From assembly GCF_015752155.1 (NCBI RefSeq), contig NZ_JADOVI010000009.1, forward strand, positions 62,001-126,000: 64,000 bases of DNA, in the 5' to 3' direction. A model generated the notes under the pieces. It saw nothing but the letters and a program-made list of their open reading frames with translations. It did not search any database and was not told the origin of the DNA. Each line of letters starts with the position of its first letter. Positions within the stretch are counted from its first letter, which is position 1. The DNA comes from Cryobacterium sp. MP_M3 (GTDB lineage Bacteria; Actinomycetota; Actinomycetes; Actinomycetales; Microbacteriaceae). The position numbers and the translations under genes are program-made. Below, one piece after another: positions 34,884-43,586 of the stretch.

Positions 34884-36101
34884 ATGGGGACCGGTTCACC
34901 GTGTCCGCAAATGAACGGAGCAGGCGTGCAGCAGATCGACGGGGCCGACCGGCCCCTCTCCCGTCCTCTCGACGGCATCCTGGTCGCAGACTTCTCCCGG
35001 GTCCTGGCGGGCCCGCTCGCCGCGATGACGCTGGCCGACCTGGGGGCGCGGGTGGTCAAGGTGGAGCGGCCGGGCAGCGGCGATGACACCCGCTCGTGGG
35101 GCCCACCGCATTCGGCAACCGGTGCCACCTATTTCGAGGGCGTCAACCGCAACAAGGAGTCCCTGACACTCGACCTGTCGGATGACGCCGACCTCGCCGC
35201 CGCCCGACGGCTCGCTCTACGCGCCGACGTGCTCATCGAGAACTTCAAACCGGGCGGGATGGACCGCCTCGGGCTCGGCTACGGCGATCTCGCGGCGGAC
35301 AATCCGGGCCTCGTCTACGCGTCGATCACCGGGTTCGGCAGCGAAGGAGGGGCCGACCTGCTCGGCTACGACTTCATGGTGCAGGCGCTGGGCGGGCTGA
35401 TGAGCATCACCGGCGACACGGATGACCCGATGAAGGCGGGCGTCGCCGTGGTCGACGTGCTCACGGCGAAGGACGCGACGATCGGGATCCTGGCCGCCTT
35501 GCATGCCCGGGCGACGACCGGGCTCGGTGCGCGACTGGAGTTGAACCTGCTGTCGAGCCTGCAGGGGGCACTCGCCAACCAGGCCCAGGCCTACCTCGGC
35601 GCCGGAGTCGAGCCCCGGCGGATGGGCAACGCTCACCCGTCCATCGTGCCGTATCAGCTGCTCGCCTGCGCTGATGGACCTCTGGCGGTCGCCTGCGGGA
35701 ACGACGGGCAGTTCGCCAGGCTCGCGGGGGTGCTCGGTGATCAGTGGCTGGCGTCGGATGAGCGGTTTGCGACGAACCAGGCCCGCGTCCACCACCGCGT
35801 GGAACTCGTGGACATCCTCGAGACGAGGCTGCGGGAGGCCCCGGCTCGCTCCTGGCAGGAACGGCTCACCGCTGCGGGCGTCCCGGCCGGCCGGGTGTCC
35901 ACCATCGCGGAGGGGATCGACCTGGCCGATTCGCTGGGGCTGGAACCCACCATCGAGGTGCAGGATGCGTCGGGCGTGACCGTGGGACGGCAGATCCGGC
36001 ACCCGGTCAGCTGGACGCCGCCATTGGCTCCGCGCACGGCCGCACCACCGGCCCTGGGCGAGCACAGCACTGCGATCCGTGCCTGGCTGGCTGCACCCTG
36101 A
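34884..36101 (+). CDS. Class III (CaiB/BaiF) CoA-transferase, probable glutarate-CoA transferase
   Basis: A 405-residue CoA-transferase. The N-terminus ILVADFSRVLAGPLAAMTLAD and VVKVERPGSGDDTR are family hallmarks, and the catalytic aspartate is Asp191 in VVDVLTAKD. These enzymes move CoA between carboxylic acids via an aspartyl-CoA anhydride. Human SUGCT, a member, makes glutaryl-CoA from glutarate. A glutaryl-CoA dehydrogenase is encoded in the same locus, so glutarate is the favoured acceptor here, by inference. The ATG at 34884 has GGGAAG 8 bases upstream; ATG 34911 is possible. It is convergent with the PucR gene, with only 3 bases between the stops. Confidence 0.87.
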   Translation: MGTGSPCPQMNGAGVQQIDGADRPLSRPLDGILVADFSRVLAGPLAAMTLADLGARVVKVERPGSGDDTRSWGPPHSATGATYFEGVNRNKESLTLDLSDDADLAAARRLALRADVLIENFKPGGMDRLGLGYGDLAADNPGLVYASITGFGSEGGADLLGYDFMVQALGGLMSITGDTDDPMKAGVAVVDVLTAKDATIGILAALHARATTGLGARLELNLLSSLQGALANQAQAYLGAGVEPRRMGNAHPSIVPYQLLACADGPLAVACGNDGQFARLAGVLGDQWLASDERFATNQARVHHRVELVDILETRLREAPARSWQERLTAAGVPAGRVSTIAEGIDLADSLGLEPTIEVQDASGVTVGRQIRHPVSWTPPLAPRTAAPPALGEHSTAIRAWLAAP

Positions 36102-36104
36102 CCC

Positions 36105-37658
36105 TCAGCCGACGGGCGACCGATCGGCGCCGCGCAGGGCCAGCCACAGGTTGGCCGCGACGTCGGGGTCGTCGAGGTCCGCGTCGATGAGCGTGGTGGC
36201 GATCGCGATTCGGTGCCTCAGCGAGTTGCGGTGCAGGTCGAGTTCGCGCGCGGTGGCCTCCCACTGGCCGCGGTTGCGCAGGTAGCTGCGCACTGTTCCG
36301 ACCAGATCCGACCTGGTGTAGCCCCGGAGCGCATCGACCCAGGCTTCGGACCGTGGGTCGAGGGTGTCGACGAACGGGACCAGGTGCCCGGGCGAAGCCC
36401 GCCGGCAGGCCCTGCCGACCTCGGAGACGGCACCGGCGAGCTTGGCCAGGAGCAACGGCTCGCTCAGCGCCGCCGCGAAACGCCCCGGATTCACGGCCGG
36501 CTTGAATGACCTGTCCGCGGCTGCCGGCGGGTGCTCCTCCCGCGGCGCCGTTCCGGCCGGTTCGGCATCCGGCTCCTCGATCACCAGGTAGCAGAGGCCC
36601 TCGACGGTGCATTTCAGGCCTGATCGCCGGATGTTGCGGCGCAGTTCCGCGGAATCCTCGCCCGGCGTGAGTGCGGCGATCAGGTCCGCCAGCTCGTCGA
36701 CGCTGAGCAGGTCCACCCCCTCACCCGTGACGGCCAGCAGCCGGGCTCGCTGCGGGAACGGGGCGAGGCCGAGCTCGGCCGCGGCGATTCGCGCGGCATC
36801 GACATGACCGTGCAGCAGCAGGGCCGCCGCGGTTCCACGCAGGATCGTGTTGGCCCGGCTGAGTTCCCAGGCCTGTTGCACCGTGACCGACAGGAGCATG
36901 CAGCCGGTCAGCATGAGCTGGCGGTCGGAGGGGCGAAGCGGCCGCCCGGCCCCGACCGCGAGGAAGCCGGCCGTGCGCTGGTCCGCGATGATCGAGTACT
37001 CCACGACGTCGGTCCCCAGTAGGGGGAACGTGGCGGCCGTGTGGGTTCCGGCCAGATTGAGTCGTGCCGTTTCTTCGCGCAGTTCAGGCAGCACACGGCT
37101 TTCCGCCGGCGGCCAGATCGATTCCGCGGTCCCATCCGCCGGGAGGTACACGGCCCACCCGCCGAGTGCCTCCGCGAGTGCCTTGACGACGGATGCCGCT
37201 GCCCCCGGCCGCGTGGCCGCGCGGGCGAGCCCGGTCTGCAGGCCGAGGTTCGCGGCGAACTCCGCCTGTTCCCTGGTCGCCACGAGATCCCAGTAGGCCC
37301 GCGAGACCGCCATGAACGGCGTCCCATCCGGAACGATGAGGAGCGCCAGTTCCGCCTCCCGGCAGACCTCGACCAGTTCGGGGGGAACGGTGTCGGTGCC
37401 CGCGCCGAGTCCCAGGCCGAGCGCTGCCACTCCCTTGTCGACGAGACGCTGGACATATCGGCGGACCTGATCGCCGCCTCCGGACAGGGGGATCCCCGTG
37501 GTCAGCAGAAGCTCGCCGCCTCCGAGGTACGGTGTCGGGTCATCCAGCTCCGAGATGTGCACTCCACTGAGGGTGCGGCCCACGGGGCGTCCGCCGTCTG
37601 CCCAGTGGAGATCGTTCCCCAGCCTTTCCTGGAGCTGCGTCAGGCTCATTGTCGCCAC
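36105..37658 (-). CDS. PucR family transcriptional regulator
   Basis: A 517-residue regulator. The N-terminal ~130 residues are the PucR purine-catabolism-type sensor domain (GVHISELDDPTPYLGGGELLLTTG; LLIVPDGTPFMAVSRAYWD). A middle region of about 200 residues resembles the GGDEF-like CdaR segment, and the C-terminal helix-turn-helix is YLRNRGQWEATARELDLHRN with the following HRI helix. PucR proteins usually activate nearby catabolic genes in response to a substrate. It sits between and divergent from the aminotransferase, pointing to control of this locus. Start is GTG 37658 with AAAGGG upstream; ATG 37649 is the alternative. The open frame extends far upstream antisense to the aminotransferase, but that is a shadow. 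Confidence 0.88.
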   Translation of the reverse strand: MATMSLTQLQERLGNDLHWADGGRPVGRTLSGVHISELDDPTPYLGGGELLLTTGIPLSGGGDQVRRYVQRLVDKGVAALGLGLGAGTDTVPPELVEVCREAELALLIVPDGTPFMAVSRAYWDLVATREQAEFAANLGLQTGLARAATRPGAAASVVKALAEALGGWAVYLPADGTAESIWPPAESRVLPELREETARLNLAGTHTAATFPLLGTDVVEYSIIADQRTAGFLAVGAGRPLRPSDRQLMLTGCMLLSVTVQQAWELSRANTILRGTAAALLLHGHVDAARIAAAELGLAPFPQRARLLAVTGEGVDLLSVDELADLIAALTPGEDSAELRRNIRRSGLKCTVEGLCYLVIEEPDAEPAGTAPREEHPPAAADRSFKPAVNPGRFAAALSEPLLLAKLAGAVSEVGRACRRASPGHLVPFVDTLDPRSEAWVDALRGYTRSDLVGTVRSYLRNRGQWEATARELDLHRNSLRHRIAIATTLIDADLDDPDVAANLWLALRGADRSPVG

Positions 37659-37691
37659 GTGGGGGCCCTTTCGACTCTGAAACGGGGAATA

Positions 37692-37712
37692 CCTTGGACA
37701 CTCTAGCCAAGG
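37692..37712. promoter_or_regulatory. Inverted repeat between pucR-type gene and aminotransferase
   Basis: CCTTGG (37692-37697) and CCAAGG (37707-37712) flank a 9-bp spacer in the divergent intergenic region. It is the best candidate operator for the PucR-type regulator. Confidence 0.35.
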
Positions 37713-37775
37713 TCTGGCAGGTTCTTGGACGCTTCGTACGATGTCAAGCGTGAGGCCCTCGCTTACATTTGGGCG

Positions 37776-39146
37776 ATGGACACAGCGACCGTTCCCCAAT
37801 CCCGTCTTCTCCGCACCGCGATTCCGGGCCCCCGGTCCCAGGCTCTGCACGCCGAACGGGTGCAGCAGGTCTCGAGCGGGTTCGGGATCGCCCTGCCGGT
37901 GTTCATCGACCGGGCCGAGGGCGGCATCCTGCTCGACGTCGACGGCAACCGCATCATCGACTTCGCTTCGGGCATCGCGGTCACCAGCGTCGGAGCCGCC
38001 AACCCGCTCGTGCAGTCCCGGGTCAGCGAGCAGCTGGGCCGCTTCACCCACACCTGTTTCATGGTCACCGAGTACGAGTCGTTCACGGCTGTCTGTGCCT
38101 GGCTGAACGCCCGCACTCCCGGCGACTTCGACAAGCGCACTGCGCTGTTCTCCACCGGCGCCGAGGCCGTGGAGAATGCCATCAAGATCGCGCGGGCCGC
38201 GACAGGCCGGGCGAAGGTCCTCGTCTTCGACGACGCGTACCACGGACGGTCCCTGCTGACCATGGCCATGACCGCGAAGGAGAATCCGTACAAGATCACC
38301 TTCGGGCCCTTCCCGACCGAGATCGTGCGTGCGCCGATGGCGGCTCCGCTGCGCTGGCCGGGCGGCGCCGAGAATGCCACAGCCGAGGCGCTCGCCCGGG
38401 TGGAGGCGATCCTGGCCGAGCAGGGCCCCGCGACTTTTGCCGCCATGGTGATCGAGCCCATCCAGGGTGAGGGCGGATTCATCGTGCCCGCGCCCGGATT
38501 CCTGGCCGGGCTCCGAGACCTCGCGACCCGCCACGGCATCGTCCTCGTGCTCGACGAGGTGCAGGCCGGGATGGGACGCACTGGCACGATGTTCGCCAGC
38601 GAGCACGAGGGCGTCGCCGGGGACCTGCTCGTCACCGGCAAGGCGCTCGGCGGGGGCCTGCCGCTGACCGCCGTGACGGGCCGGGTGGAGCTGATGAACG
38701 CCGTGCACACCGGCGGACTCGGCGGCACGTACGCCGGCAACCCGCTGGCCTGCGCGGCTGCGCTCGGCGTCTTCGAGGCGTTCGAGAACGGGGACCTGCT
38801 CGCCGGGGCGCTGCGGATCGAGAGCACCGCCCGCCGCATCCTGGAACCGCTCGTGGCCGAGGATTCCCCGATCGTCGACTTCCGCGGGCGCGGCGCCATG
38901 CTCGCGATCGAATTCGCCGACCGGGAGACCCTCGAGCCGCGCCCCGAGCTCGCGACCGCGGTCGCCGCCCGCTGCCACCAGCAGGGGGTGCTCGTGCTCG
39001 TCTGCGGAACGTACGGCAACGTCATCCGTCTGCTTCCCCCGCTCGTCATCGGCCAGGACCTGCTCGAAGACGGGCTCCTCGTGCTGCGGGGAGCCGTCGA
39101 GTCCGTCTACGCGGAGCAGTCCGTCGGTGCGGCGGTGCACGCGTGA
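37776..39146 (+). CDS. gabT: Class III aminotransferase (GABA / 5-aminovalerate type)
   Basis: A 456-residue PLP enzyme. The cofactor lysine is Lys289 in VTGKALGGGLPL, preceded by the aspartate of VLDEVQAGMGRTG; STGAEAVENAIKIAR and YHGRS are also typical of GabT/DavT. It transfers the terminal amino group of GABA or 5-aminovalerate to 2-oxoglutarate, giving the semialdehyde. Given the downstream glutaryl-CoA dehydrogenase, 5-aminovalerate to glutarate semialdehyde is favoured but GABA cannot be excluded. The ATG at 37776 is used because the family begins shortly before SRLLRTAIPGP. The stop overlaps the GTG of the dehydrogenase. Confidence 0.9.
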   Translation: MDTATVPQSRLLRTAIPGPRSQALHAERVQQVSSGFGIALPVFIDRAEGGILLDVDGNRIIDFASGIAVTSVGAANPLVQSRVSEQLGRFTHTCFMVTEYESFTAVCAWLNARTPGDFDKRTALFSTGAEAVENAIKIARAATGRAKVLVFDDAYHGRSLLTMAMTAKENPYKITFGPFPTEIVRAPMAAPLRWPGGAENATAEALARVEAILAEQGPATFAAMVIEPIQGEGGFIVPAPGFLAGLRDLATRHGIVLVLDEVQAGMGRTGTMFASEHEGVAGDLLVTGKALGGGLPLTAVTGRVELMNAVHTGGLGGTYAGNPLACAAALGVFEAFENGDLLAGALRIESTARRILEPLVAEDSPIVDFRGRGAMLAIEFADRETLEPRPELATAVAARCHQQGVLVLVCGTYGNVIRLLPPLVIGQDLLEDGLLVLRGAVESVYAEQSVGAAVHA

Positions 39147-40708
39147 GCGGGCCTGCGGCGCCGGCAGCCGACCCCGGCTTCGACCCCGGCTTCGACGCCG
39201 GCGTCGACCCCAGCTTCGACCCGCGCACGGGGGAGCAGCATGGCGGCGTCCCGCACACGGCGCCCGAGCAGGTCGCCGAGATCCTGGGCCGGGCGCAGGG
39301 CGCGGCTCCCCGCGTCGCCGGCACCAGCCCCGCGACCCGGGAGACCTGGCTCGCCGCGATCGCGGACGCCCTCAGGGTCCACGAGGACGAACTGGTGCAG
39401 CTCGCCGGCGAGGAGACCGGCCTCGGCGCGGACCGGCTGCGCGGCGAACTCGCCAAATGCGCCGCCAGCACCGTCTTCTACGGCGCGGTCGCGGCCGAGG
39501 GCAGCTACCTGGGCGCCAGCACCGAGGGCATCGGCGGCGATTCCACCCTGTCCCGGTGGAACATCCCGGTCGGCCCGGTCGCGGTGTTCGGGGCCAGCAA
39601 CTTCCCGTTCGGCTTCGGAGTGATCGGCCACGACGTGGCTTCGGCGCTCGGCGCCGGCTGCCCCGTCATCGTCAAGGCGCACCCGGCCCACCCTCGCCTC
39701 AGCGTGCGGCTGGCGGAGCTGGTCGCCGACTCCCTCGACCGGGCCGGAGCCCCCGTGGGCAGTTACGCCCTCGTCGTCGGCTTCGACGCGGGACTCCAGC
39801 TCGTCGACGCCGCGGAGATCACCGCGGTCGCGTTCACGGGCAGCCAGGGCGGCGGCATGGCGCTCGTGGCGCGCGCCGCCGCGCGCGGCGTGCCGGTCTT
39901 CGCCGAGATGGGCACCGTGAACCCGGTTTTCGTCACGACGGATGCCGCGGCCGACAGTGCGGGGATCGCGGCCGGCTTCGTCGGCTCCTTCACCCTCGGG
40001 GCAGGCCAGTTCTGCACTAAGCCCGGGCTACTCTTCGCGCCTGCCGGCGCCGGCATCTTCGACGCCGTGCGGGCCCAGCTCCGGCAGGTACCCCGGGCCC
40101 CGTTGCTGACCGCCGGGATCGCGCGCGGCTACCGGGCAGGGCTGGCCGGTCTCGCCAGGGCCGCCGAAGACGCAGGCGCCGAAGCCACGGACACCTCCCT
40201 CGACCCCGCCGACGGTTACGCGGTCGACCCGCAGGCCTTCCTGGTGCGGGTGGAGCAACTGCACCCCGGCTCGCACCCCGGCTCGCGCCTGCTGGAGGAG
40301 TGCTTCGGCCCGGTCGCGCTCGTCTGCGAGTACGAGGATGCCGCCGCCGCGCTGGACGCCCTCGCCCGGCTGCAGCCGAGCCTGGTCGCATCCGTCTTCA
40401 CCGGCGGCCCCGGCGACCCGGAGTCGGCGGAGGTCGTCGCACGGCTGCTCGGCCAGGTCGGCCGGGTCGCGCTGAACGCGTGGCCGACCGGAGTGGCCAC
40501 CAGCTGGTCCATGCAGCACGGCGGGCCGTGGCCGGCCACCTCCCGGTCCGACGCGACCAGCGTCGGCGCGGGCGCGCTGGACCGCTTCGTGCGGCCGGTC
40601 GCGGTGCAGAATGCCGATCCGGCGCACCTGCCGGCGGCCCTTCACCCCGACAACCCGTGGCGTATTCCCCGGCGCATCGACGGCCGCCTGACGCTGCCCA
40701 CCGCCTGA
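39143..40708 (+). CDS. NADP-type aldehyde dehydrogenase (semialdehyde dehydrogenase)
   Basis: A 521-residue aldehyde dehydrogenase. GPVAVFGASNFPFGF and VIVKAHPAHP identify the 2,5-dioxovalerate (alpha-ketoglutaric semialdehyde) dehydrogenase subgroup. The catalytic residues are Glu255 (FAEMGTVNP) and Cys291 (GQFCTKPG). In this locus it most likely oxidises the semialdehyde made by the preceding aminotransferase, giving glutarate or succinate. The GTG at 39143 overlaps the aminotransferase stop. The first ~25 residues are FDPGFDAG-type repeats of 12-bp units (about 39171-39220), an addition before the usual N-terminus. Confidence 0.87.
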   Translation: MSGPAAPAADPGFDPGFDAGVDPSFDPRTGEQHGGVPHTAPEQVAEILGRAQGAAPRVAGTSPATRETWLAAIADALRVHEDELVQLAGEETGLGADRLRGELAKCAASTVFYGAVAAEGSYLGASTEGIGGDSTLSRWNIPVGPVAVFGASNFPFGFGVIGHDVASALGAGCPVIVKAHPAHPRLSVRLAELVADSLDRAGAPVGSYALVVGFDAGLQLVDAAEITAVAFTGSQGGGMALVARAAARGVPVFAEMGTVNPVFVTTDAAADSAGIAAGFVGSFTLGAGQFCTKPGLLFAPAGAGIFDAVRAQLRQVPRAPLLTAGIARGYRAGLAGLARAAEDAGAEATDTSLDPADGYAVDPQAFLVRVEQLHPGSHPGSRLLEECFGPVALVCEYEDAAAALDALARLQPSLVASVFTGGPGDPESAEVVARLLGQVGRVALNAWPTGVATSWSMQHGGPWPATSRSDATSVGAGALDRFVRPVAVQNADPAHLPAALHPDNPWRIPRRIDGRLTLPTA

Positions 40709-40787
40709 CGCGACACGATCCTGACCCCGCACGCACCACACACCGCACGCACCCGACTTCCGGCCCCACCCGACGAAAGCGAATCCC

Positions 40788-42017
40788 ATGACTGATCTCT
40801 CGACCCAGATCGAACCCGCGCTGTCCGACTCTCCCGCCGGCATCGTCGCCGCGCCCCAGGTCGACACCTCGGACCTGATCGACATCGACTCCCTGCTCAC
40901 CGCCGAGGAGGTGGCCCTGCGCGCTTCGGTGCGTGCCTTCGTCGATTCGACCATCAGGCCCAACATCGCCGGCTGGTACGAGAACGCGGTCTTCCCCCTG
41001 GAGATCGTGCCCGAGATGGCGAAGCTGGGCCTGCTCGGAATGCACCTGACGGGCTATGGCTGCCCCGGCCGCAGCGCCGTCGAGTACGGGCTGGCCGCAC
41101 TGGAGCTCGAGGCCGGGGACTCGGGCCTGCGCACCTTCGTGAGCGTGCAGGGATCCCTCGCCATGAGCGCCATCCACAAGCACGGCTCCGAAGAGCAGAA
41201 GAACGAATGGTTGCCGAAAATGGCGGCCGGCGAGGCAATCGGATGCTTCGGGCTGACCGAACCGAACTCGGGCTCCGACCCCAGCAGCATGACCACGTTC
41301 GCCCGCCGCGACGGCGACGACTGGGTGATCACCGGCACGAAGCGCTGGATCGGCCTGGCCGCCGTCGCCCAGGTGGCCGTGATCTGGGCGATGACCGACG
41401 ACGGGGTGCGCGGCTTCGTCGTCCCCACCGAGACGGCCGGGTTCACGGCCACCGTGATCGGCCCGAAACTCTCCATGCGCGCCTCCATCCAGTGCGAGAT
41501 CGACCTGGACAACGTGCGCCTGCCCGCCTCGGCGATGCTGCCGAAGGCCAGGGGATTGAGCGGCCCGTTCGCCTGCCTGAACGAGGCGCGCTACGGCATC
41601 ATCTGGGGTGTCATGGGCGCGGCGCGAGACAGCTACCTCACCGCCCTGGCCTACTCCGGCGAGCGGATGCAGTTCGACAAGCCACTGGCCGGCTACCAGC
41701 TGACCCAGCAGAAGCTCGTCGACATGGCGCTGGAGATCAACAAGGGCACCCTGCTCGCCCTGCACCTCGGCCGCCTCAAGGACGCCGGAACTCTGAAGCC
41801 GCACCAGATCTCCATCGGCAAGCTGGGCAACACTCGTGAGGCGATCACGATCTGCCGCGAGGCTCGCACGGTGCTCGGCGGCAACGGCATCACCCTGGAC
41901 TACTCGCCGTTGCGCCATGCGAACAACCTCGAGAGCGTGCGCACCTATGAGGGCACCGACGAGGTGCACACGCTCGTCATCGGCAACCACATCACCGGTA
42001 TCCCGGCCTTCCGCTGA
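40788..42017 (+). CDS. gcdH: Glutaryl-CoA dehydrogenase
   Basis: A 409-residue acyl-CoA dehydrogenase of the glutaryl-CoA subgroup. Evidence is FGLTEPNSGSDPSSM, the FAD-binding KRWIGLA, LNEARYGIIWGVMGAA (the Arg that orients the substrate carboxylate is typical of this subgroup) and the catalytic Glu388 in RTYEGTDEVH. It oxidises and decarboxylates glutaryl-CoA to crotonyl-CoA. The N-terminal 30 residues are a variable extension. A GAAAGCGAA stretch lies before the ATG. The gene follows the semialdehyde dehydrogenase by 79 bases and precedes the MFS transporter by 58, probably one operon. Confidence 0.9.
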   Translation: MTDLSTQIEPALSDSPAGIVAAPQVDTSDLIDIDSLLTAEEVALRASVRAFVDSTIRPNIAGWYENAVFPLEIVPEMAKLGLLGMHLTGYGCPGRSAVEYGLAALELEAGDSGLRTFVSVQGSLAMSAIHKHGSEEQKNEWLPKMAAGEAIGCFGLTEPNSGSDPSSMTTFARRDGDDWVITGTKRWIGLAAVAQVAVIWAMTDDGVRGFVVPTETAGFTATVIGPKLSMRASIQCEIDLDNVRLPASAMLPKARGLSGPFACLNEARYGIIWGVMGAARDSYLTALAYSGERMQFDKPLAGYQLTQQKLVDMALEINKGTLLALHLGRLKDAGTLKPHQISIGKLGNTREAITICREARTVLGGNGITLDYSPLRHANNLESVRTYEGTDEVHTLVIGNHITGIPAFR

Positions 42018-42075
42018 GTTTCCGTCCCCGGTTCCACCCGCACCGAACACCCCACTCATCATCAAAGGAGATCGA

Positions 42076-43461
42076 ATGAGTTCGCTAGCCATCATGGACG
42101 AGGCCCCCACCTCGAAATTCCACCGGAAGCTGCTGATCGCGTGTTGCGGGGGACCGTTCCTCGACGGGTACATCCTCAGCCTGATCGGAGTCGCCCTCGT
42201 CGGATTCGTCGCGGATTTCCCGGTGAGCCCCGTTCAGGTCGGCCTGATCGGGGCGGCATCACTGATCGGCATGTTCTTCGGGGCCATCGTTTTCGGCACC
42301 CTCACCGACCGCATCGGCCGCGAGAAGATGTACGCCGTCGACCTGATGGTCCTCGTGGGAGCCTGCTTCCTCACCGCGTTCGTCCAGGGTCCGTGGCAAC
42401 TCATCGCCCTGCGATTCATCATCGGCCTGGCGATCGGCGCTGACTATCCGATCGCCACGTCGCTGTTGACCGAGTTCACGCCCGTGAAGAAGCGCGGCTA
42501 CATGATCGGCCTCTCCGCCCTCGCCTGGGGGCTCGGTGCGATGACCGCCTTCGTGGTCGGCTGGGTGATGGTCACCGCGTCCGGCGGCTACGGCCTGTGG
42601 CGGTGGATGCTGCTCAGCGGCGCGATTCTCGGTGTCATCGTCGTGGTCATTCGCCGCGGCATCCCTGAATCGCCGCGCTGGCTGATCCAGAAGGGCCGGA
42701 TAGCCGAGGCCCACGACGTGATCGAACAGGTCTACGGCCACCGGGACGTGTCCCTGAGCACGGTCAACACCGAGGACAAGACCCTGCCCACCCTCGAGGC
42801 TCTGCGCCTGGTCCTGAGCCGGAAGTACCGCAAACGCGTGATCATGTGCGGCGTGCTGTATTTCGCCCAGATCACCCCGCAGTACGCGATCTATATCTTC
42901 GGCCCGATGATCCTCCTGTCCTTCGGTTTGGAGGGAGGCAGCCTCGACATCATCGGCACGGCCGTGATCAGCCTTCTCTTCGTCATCGGCAATGCGGCGG
43001 CCCTGAAGCCGGTCGAGACCCTCGGCCGGCGCCCGATGACGGTCGTTCCCTTCGCCCTCATGGCGATCCCGCTGCTGGCGCTGTGGCTGCTTCCCCACGG
43101 GCCCGTGTGGTTCGTCATCCTGGCGTTCTGCTTCTACGCCTTCGTCTCCGGCGGCCCCAGCCTGATGGAATGGATCTACCCGAACGAGCTCTTCCCGACC
43201 GAGATCCGTGCCACCGCCGTCGGCATCGTCGTCGCCATCAGCCGGATCGGCGCGGCCACAGGCACCTTCCTGATGCCGATCGGCCTGGACCACCTGGGCG
43301 TCAGCGGGGTCATGCTCATCGGGGCGATCCTCACCGTGATCGGCTTCGTCGTCACCTACGCGTGGGCGGTCGAAACGAAGGGACGTTCGCTAGAGGACAC
43401 CTCGTCGATCGCGATCATAACGCCCGAACAGCTGCGGGACGCCAGGGTGGCGGCCAGGTAG
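42076..43461 (+). CDS. MFS transporter (sugar/organic acid porter type)
   Basis: A 461-residue membrane protein with 12 segments. The loop motif GTLTDRIGREKMY after segment 2, RFIIGLAIGADYPIA in segment 4, and PESPRWLIQKGR after segment 6 place it in the sugar-porter/metabolite-H+ symporter group of the major facilitator superfamily. The C-terminal motif WAVETKGRSLED is standard. Given its position after glutaryl-CoA dehydrogenase, it may import glutarate, 5-aminovalerate or a related acid. The ATG at 42076 has AAAGGAG 5 bases upstream. Convergent with the response-regulator gene. Confidence 0.9.
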   Translation: MSSLAIMDEAPTSKFHRKLLIACCGGPFLDGYILSLIGVALVGFVADFPVSPVQVGLIGAASLIGMFFGAIVFGTLTDRIGREKMYAVDLMVLVGACFLTAFVQGPWQLIALRFIIGLAIGADYPIATSLLTEFTPVKKRGYMIGLSALAWGLGAMTAFVVGWVMVTASGGYGLWRWMLLSGAILGVIVVVIRRGIPESPRWLIQKGRIAEAHDVIEQVYGHRDVSLSTVNTEDKTLPTLEALRLVLSRKYRKRVIMCGVLYFAQITPQYAIYIFGPMILLSFGLEGGSLDIIGTAVISLLFVIGNAAALKPVETLGRRPMTVVPFALMAIPLLALWLLPHGPVWFVILAFCFYAFVSGGPSLMEWIYPNELFPTEIRATAVGIVVAISRIGAATGTFLMPIGLDHLGVSGVMLIGAILTVIGFVVTYAWAVETKGRSLEDTSSIAIITPEQLRDARVAAR

Positions 43462-43465
43462 GGGC

Positions 43466-43571
43466 ACAGACGCGCGGCGCCACCCGAGGTGAACTCACCC
43501 GGTCGGCGCCGCTGCTGCGTCTGCCCACGGGGTGTACTCACCCGGTTGCCACGCTGCTGCGTCTGCTCACG
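43466..43571. terminator. Long hairpin and direct repeat between convergent genes
   Basis: A hairpin centred on GGTGA-AC-TCACC (43488-43499) extends outward with small bulges through GGCGCC and GACGC (about 43466-43523), long enough to terminate from both sides. The right arm is then repeated directly: 43488-43529 resembles 43531-43571 (both contain ACTCACCCGGT and GCTGCTGCGTCTGC). Confidence 0.6.
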
Positions 43572-43586
43572 CTACCGCGTGCGCGC

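Noticed and set aside
37659..39140. N-terminal extension of the PucR ORF to 1011 codons
   Set aside because: The extension is antisense to the aminotransferase and lacks domain similarity; PucR proteins start near 37658.
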